NCBI GenBank assembly: GCA_021432635.1
Contig: MU270017.1
Location: 434,001-498,000 of the forward strand
Length of the DNA stretch: 64,000 nt
DNA from: Thozetella sp. PMI_491
Lineage: Eukaryota > Ascomycota > Sordariomycetes > Chaetosphaeriales > Chaetosphaeriaceae
Direction: 5' to 3'
Within the stretch, counting starts at the first letter, position 1. Each line of letters starts with the position of its first letter. The position numbers were made by a program, and so were the translations under genes. The notes under the pieces were generated by a model. That model did not search any database and had not been told where the DNA came from. It was given only the letters and a program-made list of their open reading frames with translations. Positions 1 to 11,737 of the stretch are shown here, in pieces.

Positions 1-2006
1 CCGCGCCCCCGTGCGGGGAACGGCAGGTGCTAGTGTACCTCTGCCGCTCCCGCGTCTGGCATCTTATTGTATGTATTCTAACCGGGATATCGGTCACGTA
101 ATGATTTGAGGGTATTTATTGGTCTGTCGCCGCAGCTTGGAGCGAATCATGCTCTCCAGCCTTGCTGGGGCCAGAATGCCGAGGGCCACTTTGTGGGGGT
201 CGCTCACCGCATTCAGAACACAAGCTCGGGTGACTGGGACCGACATCGTGTCACGGTGCCACCCTTGGCGGTGCTTCTGGAATTGGCATGTATGTACGTG
301 ACAGGTTTTGCTTCCAAAAGTGACGGGGTTATATATGGTGGCCGGCAAGTGATTTACTATTTTGAGACGTCGGCCCCCGTCACCTTCCTTATAGAGCAGC
401 TAGACAAAGCGGCAGGCCGGCATAGACTGTATATAATTTGGCTTGGTGCGACTTGGGATTGCAAAGAATAGAGTTTACATGTCATGCGGCAAATTCCCAT
501 TGTCGTCAAAACGACACCAGCGCTTGGAGGGCTTCTTAGCTTAATCTGGAGCGCTGTTCAACGCGGCCGATATTGGCTTCTTAGCTCACACACTAGCAGG
601 TTCGGTCCGTTCAAATATGCTGCTGTGGATTCAACGCGCTCTTTCCGTTTCATCAAATATTCCAGGGCCCAAGTACAGCGAATCTGGGAGCTAGATTGTA
701 GCAGGGCCGCGACTGGAAGCTGCCAAGGGTTATAGAAATTTTGCCCGTTCGTAGGGATGGTATGCTAGTCTGTCGCTAGGCACGGCGCGGAGCGGCTAGT
801 GACGAACGCAGCACTGGGATACCGCCCGGGCTAAGGCTTCTAGGCTCGTCCCATGTGCAAACTCGACCCAATGGCTGGGCGCTAGTGGAAAACCGGCTCA
901 CAGGACGCGTTTGCCTCGGCGTAATATCTCCGACGTGACAGCTTCTGTGTCGTGGGCTGTTGTCTGTCAGAAAGCAGCCGCCTCTGCTCTGGGCCGGTCG
1001 TCGGCGGGAAAAGTGTGTGTGCGTGTTACGGACAAGCCCGGAAATCGGCACTCGACAGCCCAACTACCGGGTACTCTGTGGCTTGATGGGGGCGCCTGCC
1101 CTCCGGTTTTTGCGGGGTTGCAGCCGCTCCCCATCGTCTGGGTGTTTCATTTTTTGAGACGTTCTGCAAACGTGCACACTGCGTTGTTCTGCTCCCTCTC
1201 TAACTAAGAAGGACAGGTCTTCTCACGCGGTGCAGTTCTGACCGCTTGTTGCTTGTTCTTCTTCTCGTTAGAGCTTTTTCTTTCTCTCTTTTCTTAACGG
1301 CTAGGACTGCTCGGATGGCCCCATTTAGATGTCCCGGGAGGGGGGCAAGACGTATATGGCTGAGGGCTAGGAACTACTAATCAGCGGTAGTGTAGAGGGC
1401 CATGACGGTTAGGCCAAATAAATAAATACAAGGCATGCAGTGTGACAGCGACCTGAAAAGAAAAGAAAAAAAAACCATCCCACGCTGCCGGTCGGTGCAA
1501 AGCGACAGCGCCGACGCTATGGTGGTCTGCAGGACGGCTCTGGTAGCTTGAGGCCGATTAACGCCGTCGGGGAGGTGGGGTTCCACGATTTCACGGGCGC
1601 CAGGTGGGGGAGTGTGGGCAGCTATAGACCGTCCAGCCAGTGCGTGCACGCGGGAGGCTGGCTACGAGATCCGCGCTACCGGCGCCGGTCGAGGGGCCTT
1701 ACAAGCTTGGGTGGGCTCGCTTCAGCGCACCACACGCTTTGCAGTGTGCCGCGCTAGCCCGATGGAGCCTTCTGCTTTGGTCTTGTCATTGAGTCGAGGC
1801 AATGGGCAGGTCGGGGACCCAGAGCACAAGCTCGTGGCCAGACCGCATATCAAGGCATGATCGCCTCCTACCTCCTGTCTCGGGTCGCACTTGCCTTCTA
1901 GCAGCGCAGCGAGCTCGCCCACGTCAAATATCTCGACGCCCTTTGCCCGTCCGTCCTTCCTGCCATCTCCCCAGCGTCTGGCCTTCTTTGCGAAACCACG
2001 GTCAAT
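1..2006. other. Intergenic, no gene seen
   Basis: No reading frame here has a recognisable domain or a consistent spliced extension. There is an A-rich run near 1455-1475. The stretch just before 2007 is pyrimidine-rich, as expected for the 5' leader of the transporter that follows. Confidence 0.6.
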
Positions 2007-4117
2007 ATGGCCGTCATCACCAAGGCTGTCTTGCGCCTGCACTTGCTGTGCCTTTTCTATGCCATTGGCTCTTTCGTCTGGGGGTGAGACTCCCTCTTCC
2101 TTCCTTGCGTTGTCGGCTGTTTGCTATGCACTGCTCCCATGCACCGGCCTTCCCAGCGCTCCGGATCCCCTCCCTTGTCTCTGTGTCCTTGTTGCTGCAT
2201 GAACCCACCCACACAAACCCTATCTTGACTGGGCGCCTGGCCCTTTAAATCAACGTCACCTCTTGGCCCCTTGGTTTCCACCGTGCTCCCAGGCTCCTGG
2301 GAAGCTTGTTTCTCGCTCTTACAGGGGATATCAATGCCGGCAGACTAAACTGACATCACTCTCCACCGTCTAGCTACAATGTCGGCATCCTCTCATCCGT
2401 CCTCGTCCACCCGGGCTTCGTCCAGGCCCTAGGGAAGCCCGACGCAAGCAAGAAGGGCATCATCACCGCCATCTACTACCTGGGCACTTGGCTGAGCTAT
2501 GTGTTCATGTCTCAACCCATCGCCGACTTCTTCGGCCGCCGCTACGCTGCCCTCATCGGCGCTTTCGTGGCGTGCTTCGGCTCTGCTATTCAGGCCGGCG
2601 CCACTGGCTCGCCCACATCGGCCTTCGCAATGGTGATTGCTGGTAGAATCATTTCCGGCCTTGGTGTGGCGGTGGTCTCCACCAGTGTTCCCCTATACCA
2701 AAGGTAAGAAGCAGACTCGGTTCGCTCCAAGGCACGATCACCTATCTAACCCCGCCACAGCGAGATCGCCCCGGCCGGGCAGCGTGGAAAGTTTGTCGTT
2801 ATGAACCACATTGGCTTTGTGGCTGGCTTGGCCGTCGGCTTCTGGTATGAACATCACCTCCTTGTCGCCCGCAGAGTCCCCTTCTAACTTTCCCACAGGG
2901 TGGGCTATGCGGTGACATTCTGGTCGGACGACTGGGGCACGTACGTCGGCTGGCGCTTCTCCATCGCTGTAGAGTTTATCCCTGCCTTCATCTTCATGAT
3001 TGGCTTGCCATTCTTGCCTGAGACGTAAGTCATTGAGCCCATTTGGTAGACCTAGTTTGAAGCAGGCTGCTGACACGCCGGACCAGGCCCCGCTGGCTCG
3101 TGGAGCACGGAAAATTCGAGCAAGCCCGCAAGTCTCTGTTCTACTTTAGGGAGGGAAGCTACACAGACGAGGCGATCGAGACCGAGTTTGCTGGGATCCA
3201 GAAGTCTGTGGCCGATTTCCATGCTACGGGTTTGACCTGGCGTTCGCTCTTTACCGAGCCGACTCTCTTCGCCCGGCTCTGGCGGGCATCCCTTCTCCAG
3301 TTTATGGCGCAGATGTGCGGCGCCACTGCCATGAAGTACTACCTGCCGACGCTGTTCAAGGCCCTCGGCCTCAACACTCGCTTGACGCTGCTAGCTGGAG
3401 GCATCGAAAGCACGCTGAAGATTGGCTGCACAGTCATCGAGATGCTGATCATCGACAAAGCCGGCCGCCGCCTGACGATGACTGCGGGTGCTGCTGTGAT
3501 GGCCTTCTCTATGCTGGTGAGAAATGCCCCTGGGAGAGGCCTTAACTCCGCGGGAATGAAACTAATCGCGTCGTTACTTCAAGATCAACGGTGCTCTCCC
3601 TTTGGCTTACCCAAACAACGCGAACAAGGTTTCAGACTATGCCTGCATCGTCTTCATCTTCATTTACTCTCTTGGCTACAGCATGGGCTTCGGCCCCGCA
3701 GCCTGGGTCTACGGATCTGAGGTATGAGTTATTGATTTGTTTTCACACGCATGTCGAGCCGATACGCTGACCCATTGGATATAGATCTTCCCCACGTCCC
3801 TTCGCGCCCGCGGGCTTAACTTGTCGGCTTCCGGCGGTGCTATCGGCTCCATCATTGTCGCCCAGGTATGGCCGGTTGGGATTGACGCCTTGGGCTCGAA
3901 GATCTACTTCTTCTTCATGGCCATCAACCTTGTGTGCGTTCCCATCATCTGGCTTGCCTACCCAGAGACCAAGGGCCGCCCACTCGAAGACATGGATGAG
4001 CTCTTCGGCGGCAAGCCTCTCAGGGTGCGACGTCTTAGCGAGGACGACGAGGAGGAGATCGGTGGGCTACCTTCGAAGGCCGCGCCGCAGGCCGTGGTAG
4101 GCCCAGAAAGGACGTAG
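2007..4117 (+). CDS. MFS sugar transporter (sugar porter family)
   Basis: Plasma-membrane proton/sugar symporter type, substrate unknown. Seven exons splice cleanly: 2007-2083, 2374-2703, 2761-2844, 2899-3024, 3087-3516, 3584-3721 and 3785-4117, giving about 505 residues, normal for the family. Seen in the joined protein: the first-helix motif WGYNVGIL, the loop motif FFGRR after helix 2, the PLYQSE sequence after helix 4 (restored only by splicing 2703 to 2761), the central cytoplasmic loop after PRWLVEHGKFEQAR, and the C-terminal PETKGRPLEDMDELF signature. About twelve hydrophobic segments are spread through it. The start is the first ATG after a pyrimidine-rich leader, and exon 1 is only 26 codons before a 290-bp intron. 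The N-terminus is short for the family, so an upstream start cannot be fully excluded. Specificity (quinate, hexose, lactose and so on) cannot be read from sequence alone. Confidence 0.9.
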
Positions 4118-4613
4118 GATGGCTTGGTGTTGGGTGTGATGCAAACACGCTCGGATGCATTGGACTTCCGTGATAACCGCAGAGAGGCTACAAAGAAGAG
4201 ATACCCGAGGATGTAAAAAAGTATGCCACGCGGGGCGGTCGAGTCCAGCCCAAAGCTCTTAACAATCGCATGGTAGTATTATGGCGAGAATACGGAAGCT
4301 ATAACTATACTCGCTCCCGGCATCATGAACCTCAACGATAGTAGAAACAAGCAAAATAGTGCATAATTGCTAATGTGACGCCGTACATCATACTTGCTCA
4401 CAGAACCACCCTCACAAATTGTTGCCGCTCATACATCTCCAGCCCAGTCCGAATGTTCATACAGCCCGCCTCCTATGCGAACCCCAGCCTCTCGAAGGCC
4501 TATCACAGGTCGATTTGTTATGGGAATACACCGCCTGAAGGAAACCCACTCCAAAAGTTAAGATAGTAATGTTACAAGTACTACAGCGCCGGCTCCTTAG
4601 CTCCAGCGAGAAG
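4118..4613. other. Convergent 3' intergenic
   Basis: This lies between the 3' ends of the transporter (+) and the small Ser/His-rich gene (-). It probably holds both 3' UTRs. Nothing else is seen. Confidence 0.5.
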
Positions 4614-4921
4614 CTACAAATCCAGCGACAATGGGTAGCCGTGCGCATTTCTGGAGCCCGATTTGTGGCTGCTTCCCGAAGATTGTGAAGAATGGCCATT
4701 GCGCGAGCTGCATGGCGAAGAGGAAGTTTGTATCTGGGCCAGCCGGTTGTGCCAGTGTCCAGTCTCGTAGATAAAAGGCTCCATCATGGAGGAGTGCGAG
4801 TTGTGGTGTCTATGTTGGCAAGTCGTCAGTGCCGAGTAAGCAGTGGGGAGGAGAATTAGAAGACTTACGAACGCGATTGGCCGCTCTTCGAAGAGCCACT
4901 GGACTTCTTGCTCGTCGACAT
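4614..4921 (-). CDS. Small Ser/His/Gly-rich hypothetical protein, two exons
   Basis: Function unknown. The ATG at 4919-4921 opens an exon (4869-4921) rich in Ser, Lys and Gly (begins MSTSKKSSGSSKSGQ). A 59-bp intron (4810-4868; donor GTAAGT, acceptor TAG) joins it in phase to exon 2 (4614-4809), which ends at TAG 4614-4616. The product is about 82 residues: Ser-rich, with HHNSHSS, a more ordered middle (MMEPFIYETGHWHNRLAQ) and a second Ser-rich tail. There is no signal peptide or membrane segment. Support comes from the canonical splice sites, the uninterrupted joined frame and the non-random composition, because neither exon alone would be called. It may be one of the short, conserved, disordered proteins of Pezizomycotina. 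I cannot name the family. Confidence 0.6.
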
Positions 4922-6493
4922 GATGGGGGCAAAAGGGATGGAGGTTGGAGTATGTTAGCGCAGGTGTAGATTTTGAGCGTTCGGTATGTCTGCGATGTGT
5001 CTTGGACTCGTGCGGCTTGTGTCAAGGAACTGGTTGATGTTCAAGATATCCCTATCCATCCGTGGGTCTACTTGACAAAGATATATCTCGAGCCGACAAT
5101 AGATAGTCGGCACGCATTCTCTATTCTAGCCTACCCTCAGACGAACGGGTCCGATTCTGCCTTTCACTGTCCAGACCAAACAGTCTCGGACCAAATTCCA
5201 CATCGCCAACTCCATGATCCAATCAAGAGAGCTCATGAAGGTTCTATTATGGTGATGGCATGGTCGCCATCTTGACAGGGAGGCGAGGTCTGGTGCTCGG
5301 ATATACAGTTTGGGACGAAGCGACGGGAACTGAGGGGGGAGAACGGGGCCCAATTACAATATCAGACGGCGTATCGGGTTGCGGTCTGCATCCAATAGTG
5401 GAATATGACATTGGGTATTGCTGCTACAAGGCAGGTAGGCCATGACAGCTGTCATTTACTCATGGAAGCGTCCATGCAGTGCAAAGGCGCCCCAAGCGCG
5501 CGGCGGGATGCCGTCTCATCCACGCTGTCTGCCTACGGGATCCAGAGCGGTATATGGACTCACGACGGCCGCCATGTGCGATGGCGGGTGTCATGGAACA
5601 TCGGATGAGAGGGAAATGTAGATAAGTGGTTATACTCTCGGCAGAATGTGGCTCGTATCGGCGCGCTTGCAGTCTGGTTCATGACGACCGTCGTGGATTA
5701 GGCCCCGGCTAACGTTTCAGGGGGGTCAGCAATAGGAGGCAAGGGGGGTGTGCTAGTTTAAAGTGGTGGGGGATCGCAGCGGAGATCGCAAGGACTTGGC
5801 GCGAGACATCATTCCAAAGAACTAAGTAGGTCTATTAAACGGTGGTAAACAAGTGGCGTTCGTAAGAAGCATCTATCGCCGCTCTATCTTCCCAAGACAC
5901 TGGATTTACGTCGTGGCGGAACAAGGCGCATGGCTATGCTGCTTTACTATGTAGCGTAGCATATCAGCGCCCTTGCGGTATTCTTAGCGACGGGCGGTGC
6001 CTACCTACCTGTAGGCTAAGGTATTTTGCTATATGCAGCATGCACGCAACCTGGCGCAACCGTAGCGGGCGCGCGCCCCCGTTGAGAGGGAGCGGCACGC
6101 AGATTGTCGCAGCTCACCGACCATTGGCGAATGAAATGGCGCTATTGGTGCTAGGATCCGGATGATGGCCTTCATGACCCAATGACAGGGCGGAGGCGTG
6201 CGGCGCAAACACACTTGGGCAAGTGCTAGACCCATGTAAAACAGGCCTCAGGGGGGGGGGGGTGTTCAGACGGGAGGCATCCGCAGAGCCTCGCGCCGGA
6301 CCAAATGTTGACCAGCGAGGCCACCCACCACGGCTCCCTGCCGCCTTGGATGCATGGATGGATGGATGGATGAAGGTCAACTCGCCCATCTTCCGCGCAT
6401 CGCGTGCTCCCTTGCCTGACTCACTTTCCGCATCTCCTTTGTCCACACATCCCGGCGCGCCGCCATTGTCTTTCCCTCCTATAGTCGGGCGCG
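4922..6493. other. Intergenic between divergent genes
   Basis: This is the shared upstream region of the small protein (-) and the zinc-finger gene (+). It holds a G-run near 6250, an ATGG microsatellite at 6354-6372 and a pyrimidine-rich leader just before 6494. No coding frame is supported. Confidence 0.55.
6354..6372 (+). repeat. ATGG microsatellite
   Basis: About four to five copies of a tetranucleotide ATGG lie in the 5' region of the zinc-finger gene. It is probably length-variable between strains. Confidence 0.7.
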
Positions 6494-9003
6494 ATGGAGG
6501 CTCACCACCCCCTCGTAGGCCAGGACCTCAAGCATGAATACCCAGGCACCAGCTGCCCTCCGTCAGGCGGTGACGCGCTGCGGCGTCCCGAGTGGGATGG
6601 ATCCCAGCGGGTAGGCGAAAAGCACATTGTCGGCCCCGGCCGCTTGCTCTCGCCGCCTAACGACATGAGCCCACGTCAGTTCAGCAGCAGCAGCAGCGCG
6701 GGCCCCAAGGCGAACATCTACGGCATCCCGCGCCACTTGCCTGAGCTGCACATGCCTCCCCTGTCACCATCCTCCTCTATGATGAGCTCGACGAGGTCGA
6801 CAAGCCCGGACTACGGATATAGCTACGGCGGGCATACTCCCACGACGCCTCTTCCTTCACTGGACGACGTGCTGAGCGCCGGCCGCCCTTCCACCGCCGC
6901 CTCCCTGCCCTCCAGGGCCAGGACGCCGTCGCACAACCGCCAATCCATGTCCATGGACTCTGCCGTCGTCCTTGAGATGGATAGCATGTCAGTCACCGCC
7001 GAGGAGAAGGACGACGAGGCGGAATCGCATCGAGAACAGGACCGCCGCCCCTACCAGAACCTGGAGGACAGTGGCGTCGACCTTGCGAGAGATTACTCGC
7101 TCGCCATGATCCAGCACAGATTTGCGGATGTATCGCTGGAAGATTGCCGCCCGGCCTCTTGCCATTTTAGCCCCGTGATCATAGACGAAGAGGCGGTGTC
7201 CGATGACGACACGTGCACGGTTATTTCAGACAGCGACGAAGTCGGAGATATAGACAGGGTTATGGGATTCTCCTTGCCTGTTGCTGTTGGCATAAATGCC
7301 GAAGACCTTACCAGAGAGGCGATCGCTAGATGTCGGGATGCAACTGCCCGCTATATCAGCTTGCTCTCGGGCATCGTCGAACAGTCCATCAACCCTCCCA
7401 GCAGCCGCCAGGCTGTCGTCCATCCACCCACCATCAACGAGCCTGCCGAACAGCCTACAGATCAAAGCGATCCCTCTGGCTCCGGGGCCTCGTCGAGCGG
7501 CGGGGCCTTCAGCCGCGCCAACAGCCAGAGCTCTTCGGACAGAGCAGGCCGCGGCAAGCCGAGCAGGAAGAGGAGGAAGAGCAGCACAGGGCGCGACAAC
7601 GACAATGAGGACGACGAGGACCTGGACGTCGACGGCAGCTGTGCGTCTCGCCAAAAACGGACCAACGCTGGCCTCCGGCTCCGCTGTGTCTTCCGCGCTC
7701 GGAACCCCATCAAGTTCAACGTACGGGACCACTACTCATGCGCCATGTCCTACTTTAGTTCCTTTGCAGATCTTCGGTAAGCCCTGTCCCTTCAGACGAG
7801 CCGGACGGGAGCACAAGCTTACAATAACTTAGGCAACACATCATCAAGAAGCACAGCCGAGAGGTGCCTCTCGAGTTCGCCTGCCCTCGCTGCGCCAAGA
7901 GCTACAAAACGAAGAAGGAGCTCGAGGCACACATCCGCGTGCCCGCAAATCAAGTTTGCGAGCTGATCGACCTGGATCCTGAGGATGGCGTCGATAGCAT
8001 CACGGCGAAGCGCATCATCGACCGGCGGCGACCGTGCAGTGGGCCGACAGATCAGGACCAATGGAAAGATCTCTGGGCCCTTGTGTTTCCTGACGACACA
8101 GTACTTCCATCGCACGGTAAGCTAGACTTGATGTGTAACAACCGATGCCTCTTCGGATTGATATAGGTCGTGTGAGCTAACCACCTGATCCTCTTTTCAG
8201 AATTCCAGGCTGTGGTCGAGCACTTCGAGCTGGCGAAGAGCTACATAGAGTCGATCCAGTACCTCCAGACCGGCCTACAGGGATTCGGTCTCAGCAGTGA
8301 GGTCAAACTGGCTCTCTGCGAGCACTTCGAAATGGCAATGAACAACTGGAACATCCGGGCGCGCGAGATGGACTACGTCAATCGCCAGAGCAACCGCAAC
8401 AGCGGGGTGCGGCCGTCCCTCGCGACGCTGGCCGAGCTACAGCCGGCACGAGACTCGGGCGTCTTCATGGAGACCGAGTCATCGCGCTCAAACTCGTTCA
8501 TCCGCCCAGCGAGCGGGACGCCCTTGTCCACCTACGAGCAGTTGCCGCGGTCCTCTACTGGAAGCTTCCGCAGCAGTCAGGGGCGCCCGCCCCGCCGGCC
8601 CTCGTCGGTTATCTACCACCACCAACCGCCACAGCATCCGCTCTCCTTCGACATGTTGTCGGGTCCCCATCATGGGGGCTTTGGCACAACGCCGGAGCCT
8701 TCTCGGCCGGGCTTATACGAGCCGCACGAATCTGCACTTCATACCCAGATGTTCGAAGACTATGAGCCGCCGTTGGCCCCGCACCTTGGTCACCTAGACC
8801 CACAGCAGATGCGGTTCATGAGCTTCGAGAGGCATGACGCTGGTCCTGTCCCATTTGATACCCTTCACATTGAGCACGATGCAACCGCGCTGGATACCTC
8901 ATACCCCATCCGCGCCGGGCCGCATCGCATGCCCAATACGCTTCCGTACTTGAGCAGTTCGGAACCTCATATGAATGTGACTGGGGGTCATAGTGTAAAC
9001 TAG
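6494..9003 (+). CDS. C2H2-type zinc-finger protein, putative regulator
   Basis: Likely a nuclear DNA- or RNA-binding regulator of a class common in filamentous ascomycetes; targets unknown. Three exons (6494-7776, 7833-8116, 8201-9003) give about 789 residues. The first 390 are disordered: Ser/Pro-rich, poly-Ser near residue 65, an acidic DNEDDEDLDVDG stretch and a basic nuclear-localisation-like KPSRKRRK. The finger block spans roughly residues 398-470: Cys398, Cys416 and the His pair of LRQHIIKKH, split by intron 1, followed by a CPRC...ELEAHIRV...C finger. Only the spliced form restores the His ligands. The C-terminal 260 residues are Pro/Ser/Gly/His-rich and disordered after a short helical segment (HFELAKSYIESIQYLQTGL). 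The start is the first in-frame ATG. Frame and junctions agree in phase. The broad class is reasonably sure; any specific role would be a guess. Confidence 0.82.
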
Positions 9004-10084
9004 AAGTGCGCCTCATCGCACGTTGTAACTATAGGGAGTTACCCCAATGTACTAATACATGTAATGCTATTAATAGTTTATACAAGACCTACTGGAATAG
9101 GTTGCCCTCGCTAGTGTCAAAGTAAATTCGGCGACAGTTTTTGTCGCTAGCCGTTTCTCCTGCTATTCAACGGGGGGCCTTCTAGACTCTACGTGAGACC
9201 TGAGTCTAGACCTGTCTCACTTCGGAAAGTATACTCGCAAGCGTGGTGTGGACCACCTCGGCTCCTCTTGCTACGAGTTTTCGCCCCACCGAGCTTTACT
9301 TTATTCTGTCCTCTGCTCTGTGCGTTGCGTAAATCCTCGGTGTTGTTGCGATTACTCGACACAAGATCAGCCTGGAAAGAACTAACGGCATACGGCAAGT
9401 TCCGCAGCCAAGCGCCGGTTGGTGGAGTTCCTCTGGTCGACCGACAAGATGTTGCCTTATCCTCACTACTTCGAGTCCTGGAAACCTTCCGCGGTCTGCT
9501 GGCCCCCACTCAAGTCACAAGGGCGCAACTGTTGGCGCGAGCGAATTGTATTGTCACTTCTTCCGTGAATAGTCGCTTTCTGGAATCCTTTCCGCTTACT
9601 GGCTAGCAGCTGACCGCTCCTACGCGCTGCTCCCCACCGCGAAGGGGGAAAAAAAGGTGTGGGTGTATGCGCACCGCCGCCGTTGGCTCAAAATAGAGAT
9701 ACATACGAATAAGGCTTGTCGCTGGCCTGTTGCGACCACAAGACATCTACTGCCGGAAGTCTGAGTCGAACGCGGGCGCATACGAAGGGAGCGGAAGGGG
9801 CTTATACCTGGCCGTAAACTACACTGTTGTGCCGCCCAGTGGCAACGTTGGGCTTACACCTTCTTTCGGCGGAGTAGGTGAGAAGCGGCTGTGGGTGATC
9901 ACGGGAAGTAGGTCACGATCTAAGCCGGTGCCAGGTTCCAACCGCGGATGCTGACACGCCGCCGCTCAAGTATAGACCAAAATAGCGACCCCAAGGTATA
10001 AGACGGGTGAAGATGCCTTCATTTCGTCGCCTGTTTGGACACTCACCAAACACCCAAGTACAACACCATCCACCACATAACAAA
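9004..10084. other. Intergenic, no gene seen
   Basis: Opposed frames of about 100-137 codons at 9190-9606 overlap on both strands and show no domain, so I do not call them. A perfect 9-bp inverted repeat (TCTAGACTC / GAGTCTAGA) sits at about 9182-9211. The 3' end before 10085 is the GH71 promoter. Confidence 0.5.
9996..10003 (+). promoter_or_regulatory. Possible TATA element of the GH71 gene
   Basis: GTATAAGA lies about 85 bp before the ATG at 10085. If it is used, transcription would begin after the alternative in-frame ATGs at 10007 and 10013, which favours the 10085 start. Confidence 0.35.
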
Positions 10085-11737
10085 ATGTCACAACGCAAGG
10101 TCTTCGCTCACTACATGGTACGTCTCCGTTCTGTGTTAGCTGCCACGGAGGCAGACATCGCACCGAGGAAAGCTCATGGTGCTGACCCGTAGCAACGTTA
10201 GGTCGGCCTGACCGACGGCCAGTCGCTCCAGCAATGGCTCAATGAGATCAACCAGGCTAAGCGGGTTGGAATCGACGGCTTCGCGCTCAACATCGGACCC
10301 TCGGACAGCTGGACCGCCACCCAGCTGCACCAGGCGTACCAGGCGGCTGAGCAGGCCGGCGGCTTCGTCTTGTTCATCTCGTTCGACATGGCCGCAGGAA
10401 ACTGGTCGGTGCAGCAGGTGGTCGACCTGGTCAACACTTACAAGAACTCGGGCGCGCAGATGAAGGTGGACGGCAAGCCGTTCGTGTCGACGTTCGAGGG
10501 ACCCGGCTGGGCCGACAACTGGAACGCCGTACGCGGCCAGACCGGCGGCATCTTCTTGGTGCCGGACTGGTCCAGCCTGGGCGCCTACGGCGTCGGAGGC
10601 AAGCTGGGGCTCATTGACGGTGCCTGTACGGCCCCTTACTGTATCCCCTCCGTTGACGGGCAAGGTGTTTGCTGACGACGATTGGCAGTCTCGTGGGGCG
10701 CGTGGCCGCAGGCGGGCCAGCAGAAGATGAACACGGGCGAGGATACGGCGTACAAGTCGGCTCTCCAGGGCAAGAAGTACATGATGGGAGTGAGCCCGCA
10801 CTTCTACACCAGTATGTAGCCCCACTCGGCCCCCTCCTTGACCGTCCCCCTCAAAGGTGGTTCGCCGTGGCTGACTTGGGCACACCGCGCTTTAGATCTC
10901 CCTCAGTGGAACAAGAACTGGTACTCGTCGAGCGAGTCGTTGTGGTACGACCGCTGGCAGCAAGTCATGGAGATCATGCCCGACTTTGTCGAGATCATCA
11001 CCTGTGAGAACCCCCACCTACTGTCTGGCTTCTAGAGGTGACTCGTGTGCTCATGCGTGGCGGCGCGCAGGGAACGACTACGGTGAGTCCAGCTACATCT
11101 GCGACACCGAGGCTCGCCAGATCGTCCAGGGCGCCGAGAAGTACGTCAACGGCTTCCCTCACGGGGGCTTCCGCGCCATCCTCCCATACTTCATCGCCGC
11201 GTACAAGGCAGGCAACCCGAACGTGCCGCTCCCGCACGATGACCTGGCCGTGGCGTGGTACCGGACCACGCCAGCGCGCTGTGGCAGCGACGGAGGTGAG
11301 TTATGCCGGGGAAAAAAAAACCTCATGACCCCCTGTTACTCTCGGGAGACTGCATGCTGACCCCCCGGTCTCCGACACAGGCACTCGCTGGGGCCAGGGC
11401 GGCGGTGCTTCTGCGGCCGACGGCGCGCGAGACGTTGTCTCCATCGTGACCGCCACCAAGGGCGCTGCCTCGATCACAGTCGAGATTGGCGGTCAAGGCC
11501 AGACATTCAACACGCAGCCGGGCAAGGTGGTGTCGTACTTTGAGCTGCCGTTCGCGGGCCGGACTGGGCCAGTGACGCTCAAGATGAACGGCAGGCAAGC
11601 TAGCGGGCCCGCCATCTCGAACAACTGCCCTCCTTGCGGCCACGTGAGTGTCCAGCGCCGCCGGGTCTGCTTCGTTGTCGCACATGCTAACACAGTTTCC
11701 CCAGGTTGTTTTCAACTCGGCCGCGTTCCAGCTATGA
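10085..11737 (+). CDS. GH71 alpha-1,3-glucanase (mutanase family)
   Basis: Hydrolyses alpha-1,3-glucan, a fungal wall polymer. Seven exons (10085-10117, 10202-10625, 10689-10811, 10896-11003, 11071-11295, 11381-11643, 11705-11737) give about 402 residues. The N-terminus KVFAHYMVGLTDGQSLQQW and VGIDGFALNIGPSD are typical of the GH71 barrel start. Further family-like blocks are FISFDMA, FVSTFEGPGW, VPDWSSLGAYG, DGAFSWGAWP (needs the GTACGG donor at 10626) and ITWNDYGESSYI (restored by intron 4). A C-terminal beta domain follows. No CBM24 or other binding module is present. No secretion signal is evident: the frame can be extended to ATGs at 10007 or 10013, adding 26 or 24 polar, basic residues that do not look like a signal peptide. 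The enzyme may therefore be intracellular, or an upstream signal exon was missed. Family assignment is strong; the start is uncertain. Confidence 0.88.

Noticed and set aside
7226-7732. 168-codon minus-strand frame opposite the zinc-finger gene
   Set aside because: It mirrors the GC-rich third positions of the real gene, has no domain, and lies fully inside a supported exon.
9189-9606. Opposed frames of 106 and 137 codons in the spacer before GH71
   Set aside because: Both strands are open over the same stretch, with no domain and no splice extension. More likely chance or an old relic.
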